Part shown: in pieces, positions 1-4,459 of the stretch
Layout: each line of letters begins with the position of its first letter
How positions within the stretch are numbered: position 1 is the first letter of the stretch
From: JBNKFQ01 sp050289385
GTDB lineage: Bacteria; Pseudomonadota; Gammaproteobacteria; Pseudomonadales; Porticoccaceae
Length of the DNA: 6,410 nucleotides
Assembly: GCA_050289385.1 (NCBI GenBank)
Contig: JBNKFQ010000209.1
Location: forward strand, 1 to 6,410
Direction: 5' to 3'
The notes under the pieces: model-generated
What the model saw: the letters and a program-made list of their open reading frames with translations, nothing else
What the model was told of the DNA's origin: nothing
The model's database searches: none
Made by a program: the position numbers and the translations under genes

Positions 1-172
1 GTGGTCAGATCTATTGATATTGATAATGCGGTTTTTCTCGGGCACAAAGTAAAGGTATTACCGCAGGCAAGAACGTCAGATAGAGCACAGAAGTAATATA
101 AGAAGCTGTATATTCGGAAGGGTTAGTCACGACCTATCATAACGACTCGTCTCGGCAGAATCAGGAGACGAA
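1..172. other. AT-richer stretch downstream of tRNA-Leu, no gene seen
   Basis: I find no convincing coding region, tRNA or repeat here on either strand. The first 120 bases are about 40% G+C by hand count, clearly lower than the flanking genes. The stretch begins right after the encoded CCA of tRNA-Leu, and tRNA 3' ends are common integration sites. A change in composition at that point would fit the edge of an accessory region, but no integrase or attachment-site repeat is visible within the window, so this remains an inference. The only structure noted is a small hairpin at 147-171, listed separately. Confidence 0.5.
147..171 (-). terminator. Possible weak terminator or processing hairpin after tRNA-Leu
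   Basis: Bases 147-153 and 165-171 form a perfect 7-bp stem (TCGTCTC with GAGACGA on the + strand) around an 11-nt loop, 1 nt downstream of the encoded CCA of tRNA-Leu. In the direction of tRNA transcription it is not followed by a clear run of T (GTCGTTATGATAGG), so it is a poor intrinsic terminator. It may only be a 3' trailer structure or a chance hairpin. Confidence 0.3.
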
Positions 173-260
173 TGGTGCCCGGAGCCGGGGTCGAACCGGC
201 ACGGCCGCAATGGCCGAGGGATTTTAAGTCCCTTGTGTCTACCAATTTCACCATCCGGGC
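173..260 (-). tRNA. leuZ: tRNA-Leu (anticodon UAA)
   Basis: The minus strand gives a complete 88-nt class II tRNA. Acceptor strands GCCCGGA (254-260) and TCCGGGC (177-183) pair fully, followed by discriminator A and an encoded CCA (173-175). The anticodon stem AGGGA/TCCCT encloses loop CTTAAAA, giving anticodon TAA, which reads UUA. The long variable arm is GGCC-ATTGC-GGCC, and the T arm GCCGG/TTCGACC/CCGGC pairs perfectly. Sequence and position match leuZ of E. coli, downstream of cysT. Only 26 nt separate it from tRNA-Cys, so the two are very likely processed from one transcript. I see no defect. Confidence 0.97.
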
Positions 261-286
261 CAGGTGTGCCTGTCGGCATAAAAAAG

Positions 287-360
287 TGGAGGCGCGGGTC
301 GGAATCGAACCGGCGTACACGGAGTTGCAGTCCGCTGCATGACCACTCTGCCACCGCGCC
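287..360 (-). tRNA. cysT: tRNA-Cys (anticodon GCA)
   Basis: This is a complete 74-nt tRNA on the minus strand. Acceptor strands GGCGCGG (354-360) and CCGCGCC (291-297) pair fully, followed by discriminator U, as required for cysteine identity, and an encoded CCA (287-289). The anticodon loop CTGCAAC gives anticodon GCA. The T arm is GCCGG/TTCGATT/CCGAC: its second pair (tRNA positions 50 and 64) is a C-A mismatch, while the other four pairs are normal. It lies upstream of tRNA-Leu as cysT does in E. coli, but the glycine tRNA usually preceding it is missing. Two partial copies of this tRNA lie just upstream: an inverted T-arm copy at 389-406 and a degenerate 5' part at 492-539. No clear promoter was found. 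Confidence 0.95.
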
Positions 361-376
361 TTATATCGTTTTTAAT

Positions 377-394
377 GTACACCGAGCGGTGTAC
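377..394. repeat. Palindromic hairpin I in the tRNA-Cys leader
   Basis: GTACACCG (377-384) and CGGTGTAC (387-394) are perfect reverse complements separated by only 2 nt. In RNA this would be a 7-bp stem with a 4-nt loop. It lies 17 nt before the mature 5' end of tRNA-Cys and abuts hairpin II. It shares GTACAC/GTGTAC with the extra-loop region of tRNA-Cys at 315-320. Confidence 0.65.
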
Positions 395-406
395 GCCGGT
401 TCGATT
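389..406 (+). repeat. Exact inverted copy of the tRNA-Cys T-arm (18 nt)
   Basis: The 18 bases 389-406 (GTGTACGCCGGTTCGATT on the + strand) are the exact reverse complement of 303-320, which covers the 5' side of the T stem, the T loop and the preceding extra-loop bases of tRNA-Cys. The match stops at both ends (302/407 and 321/388 do not pair). In a transcript running through the leader into tRNA-Cys, this segment would be a perfect antisense to the T-arm, about 30-47 nt upstream of the mature 5' end. Confidence 0.9.
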
Positions 407-425
407 TAACCGGCACTTTTTATTT
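395..425 (+). terminator. Terminator-like hairpin II with T-tract on the + strand
   Basis: GCCGGTT (395-401) and AACCGGC (408-414) form a perfect 7-bp stem with a 6-nt loop. On the + strand it is followed at once by ACTTTTTATTT (415-425). This has the shape of an intrinsic terminator pointing away from the tRNAs and toward pgsA, yet no + strand gene is visible upstream of it. It could stop antisense transcription, or be a relic of a rearranged tRNA 3' end with its terminator. On the minus strand the same hairpin sits in the tRNA-Cys leader without a T-tract. Confidence 0.5.
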
Positions 426-491
426 CGCCGCAGGCGCTGGAGTTGGCCGAAAATTGCTCCTGCATTTTCTGCACTTCCACCATCCCTGTTG

Positions 492-539
492 GTCGCAGTC
501 CACTGTACTTTCCACCTAACGAAAGCACTCTGCCACCGC
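492..539 (-). pseudogene. Degenerate tRNA-Cys-like segment
   Basis: Two blocks resemble tRNA-Cys in the same order and orientation. Bases 526-539 are identical over 14 nt to 344-357 of tRNA-Cys (GCGGTGGCAGAGTG on the minus strand: end of acceptor stem and D-arm start). Bases 492-507 match 324-339 at 13 of 16 positions (anticodon arm). Between them lie 18 nt instead of the 4 nt found in the intact tRNA, and no matching T-arm or 3' acceptor strand follows in the expected place. The anticodon position would read GCG rather than GCA. A partial duplicated tRNA-Cys that has decayed is the simplest reading. Chance similarity is possible for the second block, less so for the 14-nt match. Confidence 0.45.
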
Positions 540-589
540 CTCACACCCGCTTACCGGGCCGAAACCTTGACCAAACCAACAATCAAGAG

Positions 590-613
590 GCCGGTATTCT
601 ATGGAATACCGGC
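590..613 (-). terminator. Intrinsic-terminator-like hairpin after pgsA
   Basis: GCCGGTATTC (590-599) and GAATACCGGC (604-613) form a perfect 10-bp stem with a 4-nt loop, 13 nt downstream of the pgsA stop codon. On the minus strand it is followed by a moderately T-rich stretch (CTCTTGATTGTTGGTTT) rather than a pure T run. It probably ends or attenuates the gacA-uvrC-pgsA transcript. Some read-through into the tRNAs cannot be excluded. Confidence 0.7.
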
Positions 614-626
614 AAAGAATCAACCT

Positions 627-1190
627 CTATATTGTTTTTGACCGGGTCAGCTCACCCCAGGCCGCCTTCAGGTACACAAACATTGACCACAAAGTGAGCA
701 ATGCCGACACATACAGCAGGCTCAAGCCAATTTTGTGGTACAGCATGTACACCGCCGGGTTAAAGGCCAGCAACACACTGATAGCCGTCATTTGCAGGGC
801 CGTTTTTACCTTGCCAATACTCGACACCGATACACTCGCCCGCTGCCCCAGCTCCGACATCCATTCCCGCAAGGCCGACACCACAATCTCACGACCGATA
901 ATCACCAGCGCCGGCATGGCAAACCACGGGGTCGGATTTGCTTCCAGCAACAAAATAAGTGCGGCGGCAACCGCAAGCTTGTCAGCGACCGGGTCCAGAA
1001 AGGCTCCGAATGGCGTTTCCTGGCCCATTTTGCGAGCCAGATAGCCGTCCAGCCAGTCGGTGACCGAGCCCAGGATAAAAATGCCAGCAGTGGCCACATA
1101 GTGCCACTCCCAGGGCAAATAGAAGACCACCACAAAGATCGGGATCAGAGCGATACGCAACAACGTCAAAATATTGGGTAGAGTCCACAT
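627..1190 (-). CDS. pgsA: CDP-diacylglycerol-glycerol-3-phosphate 3-phosphatidyltransferase
   Basis: PgsA joins CDP-diacylglycerol and glycerol 3-phosphate to give phosphatidylglycerophosphate, the committed step to phosphatidylglycerol and cardiolipin, in the inner membrane. The 187-aa product is close to E. coli PgsA in length (182 aa) and begins with the same kind of hydrophobic N-terminus (PNILTLLRIALIPIF). The CDP-alcohol phosphatidyltransferase signature is complete: D45, D48-G49, A52-R53, G62, D66 and D70, the aspartates being the metal-binding and catalytic set. Several hydrophobic segments follow (roughly residues 5-27, 72-82, 134-150 and 155-172), as expected for a polytopic membrane enzyme. 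The ATG at 1188-1190 fits the family start and no in-frame alternative lies just upstream. However, I see no good Shine-Dalgarno sequence, so initiation may depend on coupling to uvrC 48 nt upstream. A hairpin follows the stop. Confidence 0.97.
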   Translation of the reverse strand: MWTLPNILTLLRIALIPIFVVVFYLPWEWHYVATAGIFILGSVTDWLDGYLARKMGQETPFGAFLDPVADKLAVAAALILLLEANPTPWFAMPALVIIGREIVVSALREWMSELGQRASVSVSSIGKVKTALQMTAISVLLAFNPAVYMLYHKIGLSLLYVSALLTLWSMFVYLKAAWGELTRSKTI

Positions 1191-1201
1191 ACAAATACGA
1201 C

Positions 1202-1222
1202 TTGTTATCCGGGTTGTTATCC
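1202..1222. repeat. Short direct repeat in the uvrC-pgsA gap
   Basis: The 9-mer GGATAACAA occurs twice on the minus strand (1202-1210 and 1214-1222 on the + strand as TTGTTATCC), spaced by 3 nt, between the uvrC stop and the pgsA start. It lies in the untranslated spacer just upstream of pgsA. It could be a protein-binding site or a small slippage duplication; nothing in the window decides between them. Confidence 0.5.
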
Positions 1223-1238
1223 TAATTGATGAAGCAAC

Positions 1239-3065
1239 TTACTCGTTGTGCAAGGCACTGTAAATAACTTCTGCAAGTTTTCTGCTAACCGATGGCACGC
1301 GAGCCAAATCCGCCACGCTTGCCTGCTCCACTTCCTTAAGGCCACCAAAAAAACGTAATAACTCGCGCCTGCGCCCCGGGCCTACACCAGGTATCGATTC
1401 CAGCGGCGAGGTGCGGCGCTTTTTATCACGACGTTGCTTGTGGCCGGTAATCGCAAAACGGTGTGCCTCGTCACGCACCTGCTGTATCAGATGCAATACC
1501 GACTGCTCGGCGGCCAGCTCCGTTTCACCACCGGTATGAGCAAGGTAAAGCGTTTCCAGGCCCGGCTTGCGTGTTACGCCCTTGGCAATACCCACCACCG
1601 TAACACCAACCACACCCAGCTCGCCGAGAATCTCTACCGCTTTTCGTGTTTGCCCCTTGCCACCATCTATAAAAAGTACGTCTGGCAACTTGCCCTCGCC
1701 CTTTTGCAAGCGTGTGTATCTTCGCCTCAATGCCTGGGCCATGGCGGCGTAATCATCGCCACCGGTGATACCCTCTATATTAAAGCGTCGATAGTCAGAC
1801 TTCACCGGGCCACTGGCATCAAACACCACGCAAGACGCCACTGTCGCCTCACCACTGCTGTGGCTGATATCAAAACACTCCAGCCGTTGCGGCGTTTCTT
1901 CCAGTGACAGCAAATCACGCAACGCATCAAAGCGGCTGCCCAGCGACGCCATTGTCGCAATACGACCAGCCAGGTTTTGACTGGCGGTGCGCGCCGCCAG
2001 CTCCAGCCATTTTGCCCGGTCACCGCGAACACGGCTTTTAACCACAACCTTGCGTCCCTGTTGCTGCGACAATACCGTTTCCAGCACTTCCCGGTCTTCC
2101 AGACCGGCGTTGGTGACAATTTCGCCGGGCATATCGGCCGCGCCACGGCCACGCAAATAAAACAGGGGAACAAAGCCGGACAGCAACTCAGCCTCGTCGG
2201 CGGCAAGGGGTACCTTGGGGTAATAGCTGCGGCTGCCAAGCACTCGCCCCTGACGAATATAGAGCATGTGAACACACACCTGATCGCCCTCCAGCGCAGC
2301 CGCTATCACATCGATGTTGCCACTCGCCCCCTCCATGGTTTGCTGTGCCTGGACCTTCCGCAGCAACGCGATTTGATCACGAAAGCCAGCGGCTTTTTCA
2401 AAGGCCAGTTCATTTGATGCCTGCTCCATTTCCTGCTCAAGATCACGCATCAGGGCGCCAGTTGTACCTTGCAGAAACATGCGCGAATGCGTTACATCGC
2501 GGTGGTACTCCTCCTTTGACACCAGCCCGACACAAGGCGCGGTGCACCGCTTGATCTGATACTGCAGGCAAGGTCTGGAACGATTGCGAAAAAAACTGTC
2601 TTCACACTGCCGTACACGAAACGTTTTTTGCAAAAAGTTCAGGGTTTCACGCACAGCGCCAACACTGGGGAACGGGCCAAAATAGGTGCCCTTGCGCTTT
2701 TTCTTGCCACGATAAAAGGCCAGCCTCGGCCAGGGGTCGCGGTCAGAGAGAAATATATAGGGATAGGACTTGTCGTCCCTGAGCAATATATTGAACGGTG
2801 GCCGATCTTGCTTGATCAGGTTTTGTTCAAGGATTAACGCTTCACTTTCCGTTTCGGTAACCGTGACATCGATCTGTTCTATACGGCTGACCAGCAACCG
2901 GGTCTTTGGGGCCACCCCTGCCGGCGTGCGAAAATAACTGCTAACCCGCTTGCGCAGATTTTTTGCCTTGCCAACGTAAAGCAGATGCCCGTCGCCATCC
3001 AGCATCTGGTATACACCTGGACGCTGGGTCAGGCCTCTGAGGAACACCTTGTGATCAAAGGGCAT
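1239..3065 (-). CDS. uvrC: UvrABC excinuclease subunit C
   Basis: UvrC makes the dual incisions on either side of a DNA lesion in nucleotide-excision repair after UvrA and UvrB have found it. The 608-aa product is full length (E. coli 610). Domains in order: GIY-YIG nuclease for the 3' cut (G17-V-Y19, Y30-V-G32, R38, E77); a four-cysteine group C154, C166, C174, C178, matching the residues reported to hold an iron-sulfur cluster in E. coli UvrC; a UVR motif that binds UvrB (about 205-240); an RNase H-like domain for the 5' cut with D399 (FDIS), D467 (IDGG) and H535 (DEAHRFA); and tandem helix-hairpin-helix motifs (about 555-605). The ATG at 3063-3065 gives the usual N-terminus. It starts 15 nt after the gacA stop with only a weak ribosome site, consistent with translational coupling. 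I see no missing catalytic residue. Confidence 0.99.
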   Translation of the reverse strand: MPFDHKVFLRGLTQRPGVYQMLDGDGHLLYVGKAKNLRKRVSSYFRTPAGVAPKTRLLVSRIEQIDVTVTETESEALILEQNLIKQDRPPFNILLRDDKSYPYIFLSDRDPWPRLAFYRGKKKRKGTYFGPFPSVGAVRETLNFLQKTFRVRQCEDSFFRNRSRPCLQYQIKRCTAPCVGLVSKEEYHRDVTHSRMFLQGTTGALMRDLEQEMEQASNELAFEKAAGFRDQIALLRKVQAQQTMEGASGNIDVIAAALEGDQVCVHMLYIRQGRVLGSRSYYPKVPLAADEAELLSGFVPLFYLRGRGAADMPGEIVTNAGLEDREVLETVLSQQQGRKVVVKSRVRGDRAKWLELAARTASQNLAGRIATMASLGSRFDALRDLLSLEETPQRLECFDISHSSGEATVASCVVFDASGPVKSDYRRFNIEGITGGDDYAAMAQALRRRYTRLQKGEGKLPDVLFIDGGKGQTRKAVEILGELGVVGVTVVGIAKGVTRKPGLETLYLAHTGGETELAAEQSVLHLIQQVRDEAHRFAITGHKQRRDKKRRTSPLESIPGVGPGRRRELLRFFGGLKEVEQASVADLARVPSVSRKLAEVIYSALHNE

Positions 3066-3080
3066 AAACAGTAATGAATC

Positions 3081-3731
3081 TCAGGAGATTTCTGTCGGGT
3101 CCACCAACCCGTGTCTGACTGCAGCCAGCGTTAATTCCACATCATTGGTCACGCCGAGCTTTTCATAAATTCTGTATTTGTGGGCGTTTACTGTTTTCGG
3201 GCTGACCATCAATATGGCTGCCACTTCATTGGCGCGGTGACCGCTGGTAATCATGTGGGCAATCTGCAATTCGCGTTCCGACAATCCGTCAAACGGGGAT
3301 CCGTCTGCCGAGCCGGTAATACTGTTAACCGCAACCTGGCGTGCGATTTCCGGGCTGATATAAATCTCGCCGGCGAGCACGGTATCCAGTGCGGTCTTTA
3401 CCTCGTCGGATCCGGCACTTTTGGTAATGTAGCCTCGGGCGCCAGCTCGCAATAATTTTGAGGGATAAAGATCGTCGTTGCAGGCGCTGAGTCCAATCAC
3501 CCGAGTTTCCGGCTGCATTGCCAATATCCGGGAGGTTGCCTCAAGCCCACCAATACCGGGCATGCGAATGTCCATAAACACCACATCGGGAGAGAACTCG
3601 CGCACCAGAGAGATCGCTTCCTCACCACTGGACCCTTCCGCAATGACGTTTGCGCCCGGCACCTCGGTCAGGAGCTTGCGAACTCCGGCTCGCACCAGGT
3701 CGTGATCGTCCACCAGAATAACTGTACTCAA
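3081..3731 (-). CDS. gacA: GacA/UvrY-family response regulator
   Basis: This is a response regulator of the NarL/FixJ class. The GacA/UvrY orthologs are phosphorylated by GacS/BarA and switch on Csr/Rsm small RNAs that titrate CsrA/RsmA. The 216-aa product has a receiver domain (about 1-120) with acidic pocket D8-D9, phospho-acceptor D54 (FMDIRMPG), S82 and K104, and a LuxR-type helix-turn-helix (about 148-206) including the motif SPKTVNAHKYRIYEKLGV. The position immediately upstream of uvrC is the diagnostic neighbourhood for this ortholog group. The start is a TTG at 3729-3731, preceded by GGGAGG at 3736-3741 with a 4-nt spacer. The next in-frame candidate, GTG at codon 7, would remove the first beta strand. 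The leader carries a 13-bp tandem repeat. Confidence 0.96.
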   Translation of the reverse strand: MSTVILVDDHDLVRAGVRKLLTEVPGANVIAEGSSGEEAISLVREFSPDVVFMDIRMPGIGGLEATSRILAMQPETRVIGLSACNDDLYPSKLLRAGARGYITKSAGSDEVKTALDTVLAGEIYISPEIARQVAVNSITGSADGSPFDGLSERELQIAHMITSGHRANEVAAILMVSPKTVNAHKYRIYEKLGVTNDVELTLAAVRHGLVDPTEIS

Positions 3732-3735
3732 CTCG

Positions 3736-3741
3736 CCTCCC
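3736..3741 (-). promoter_or_regulatory. Ribosome binding site supporting the gacA TTG start
   Basis: GGGAGG on the minus strand lies 4 nt before TTG at 3729-3731. It is the only purine-rich site near the beginning of the receiver domain and therefore supports TTG as the start codon, although the spacing is a little short. Confidence 0.65.
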
Positions 3742-3751
3742 GGCCCTTTTT

Positions 3752-3777
3752 GATACTGACTACGGATACTGACTACG
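3752..3777. repeat. Perfect 13-bp tandem repeat in the gacA leader
   Basis: GATACTGACTACG occurs twice head to tail with no gap (3752-3764 and 3765-3777). It begins 20 nt upstream of the gacA TTG start codon, in the 100-nt alkB-gacA gap. Tandem spacing of 13 bp is somewhat more than one helical turn. It may be a recent duplication in the promoter or 5' untranslated region, or a paired binding site. Confidence 0.85.
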
Positions 3778-3796
3778 ATTGGCGAAAGAGTATCAT

Positions 3797-3820
3797 CGCT
3801 GCAGGATTTTTCCTACAGCG
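3797..3820 (-). terminator. Hairpin after alkB, probable terminator or leader structure
   Basis: On the minus strand CGCTGTAGGA and TCCTGCAGCG form a 10-bp stem with a single U-G pair around an AAAA loop, 11 nt after the alkB stop codon. The following bases (ATGATACTCTTTCG) are not a true T run. It probably marks the end of the murB-alkB operon, but it could instead be part of the gacA leader. On the + strand the loop is TTTT and no gene precedes it. Confidence 0.5.
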
Positions 3821-3831
3821 CTCTCATGGTG

Positions 3832-4434
3832 TCAGACAATGCGACGAAAGGTGATATTGATACGGGCGCTAGCGATAGCCGGTTCTTTCGGCACCTGATG
3901 TACCCAGTTGCGCTGTGTTTGCCCTGCCATAATCAACAACGACCCATGACCCGGACGCAACTCAAAACGCTCCTTGCCCCCACCTCGGGATTTGAGCTGA
4001 AAACGGCGTTCAGCCCCCAGGCTGACGGAGCCAATAACCGGTGCAGATCCAAGCTCCGGTTCATCATCGGCGTGCCAGGCAACACTGTCTTTTCCGTTGC
4101 GATAAAGATTGAGCAAGGCGCTGTTAAAGACCTCACCCGCACATTCCGCTGCCATATCCCGAACCCTGAGCAGCTCATCAAACCACGGGTGTGTTTGCAT
4201 CTGAATACCCGAATAGCTGTAGTCGGCACCCGGGTCACCGTACCAGGCATTGAGACGGGGTATGGGCATTTCGCGCCCGGCAATGCGAATGCGGTCTTGC
4301 CGCCAGGCGACCTTGCGGGTGAGCAAACTCAATAAATCGCTGGCATCTGCAGGCGATAAAAAGGCGGGATAATAGTGTAATTCGCCGCCGTCCAGTGGAA
4401 TGTTGCGTGGGCTGAAGTCAAACAAATCGGGCAT
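3832..4434 (-). CDS. alkB: AlkB-family DNA dealkylase (2-oxoglutarate/Fe(II) dioxygenase)
   Basis: AlkB-type enzymes repair N-alkylated bases such as 1-methyladenine and 3-methylcytosine by oxidative demethylation, using Fe(II), oxygen and 2-oxoglutarate. The 200-aa product shows the full active site: iron ligands H121 and D123 (WHADDEP) with H179 (NWVHQVPK), and the 2-oxoglutarate-binding RxNxTxR motif at R191-N193-T195-R197. The substrate-lid region PRLNAWYGD (59-67) and NLYRNGKDSVAWHADDE resemble the ALKBH2/ALKBH3-like bacterial branch more than E. coli AlkB itself, so the symbol should be taken as family level. ATG at 4432-4434 has GGAG 6 nt upstream (4441-4444). It follows murB by 24 nt and is probably its cotranscribed partner. 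There is no adjacent ada gene in the window, so no adaptive-response regulation is visible. Confidence 0.94.
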   Translation of the reverse strand: MPDLFDFSPRNIPLDGGELHYYPAFLSPADASDLLSLLTRKVAWRQDRIRIAGREMPIPRLNAWYGDPGADYSYSGIQMQTHPWFDELLRVRDMAAECAGEVFNSALLNLYRNGKDSVAWHADDEPELGSAPVIGSVSLGAERRFQLKSRGGGKERFELRPGHGSLLIMAGQTQRNWVHQVPKEPAIASARINITFRRIV

Positions 4435-4444
4435 TGGTTACTCC

Positions 4445-4459
4445 AGAGCCTGTTGCTCT
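4445..4459 (-). other. Small hairpin at the murB-alkB junction
   Basis: AGAGC and GCTCT form a 5-bp stem with a 5-nt loop that starts at the last base of the murB coding region as read on the minus strand and ends immediately before the alkB GGAG site. It lacks a T-tract and is too weak for termination. It might slightly affect alkB translation, but chance is an adequate explanation. Confidence 0.3.

Larger units (their letters stand above)
361..626. other. pgsA to tRNA-Cys gap with tRNA-derived debris
   Basis: This 266-nt non-coding gap sits where related gammaproteobacteria carry a tRNA-Gly gene. I looked for the conserved tRNA-Gly blocks (acceptor GCGGGAA, anticodon-arm and T-arm sequence) on both strands and did not find them. 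From the pgsA side the gap holds the pgsA terminator hairpin (590-613), a degenerate tRNA-Cys-like segment (492-539), and two adjacent hairpins (377-394 and 395-414), one arm of which is an exact inverted copy of the tRNA-Cys T-arm. A promoter for the tRNA pair must lie here if the terminator works, but no good -35/-10 pair stands out. Confidence 0.7.

Noticed and set aside
27..65. Inverted TGCGGT...ACCGCA pair as a terminator or operator
   Set aside because: Only 6 bp with a 27-nt loop; not stronger than chance.
362..367. TATA-like bases next to the tRNA-Cys 5' end as a -10 box
   Set aside because: On the minus strand the motif directly touches the mature 5' end, so transcription would start inside the tRNA, and no -35 element lies at the right distance.
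514..520. ACCTAAC / GTTAGGT resembling an integron attC core site
   Set aside because: No partner core site at a suitable distance and no imperfect palindrome typical of attC; a 7-nt degenerate match is expected by chance.
590..626. A riboswitch or other structured RNA downstream of pgsA
   Set aside because: Only a simple 10-bp hairpin is present; a terminator explains it.
339..1044. Overlapping + strand open frames across the tRNAs, the gap and pgsA
   Set aside because: They lie opposite tRNA genes and pgsA, show no recognisable domain or ribosome site, and look like shadows of the minus-strand genes.
1802..2275. Long second minus-strand frame within uvrC
   Set aside because: It is out of frame with the complete, well-conserved uvrC and shows no family signature.
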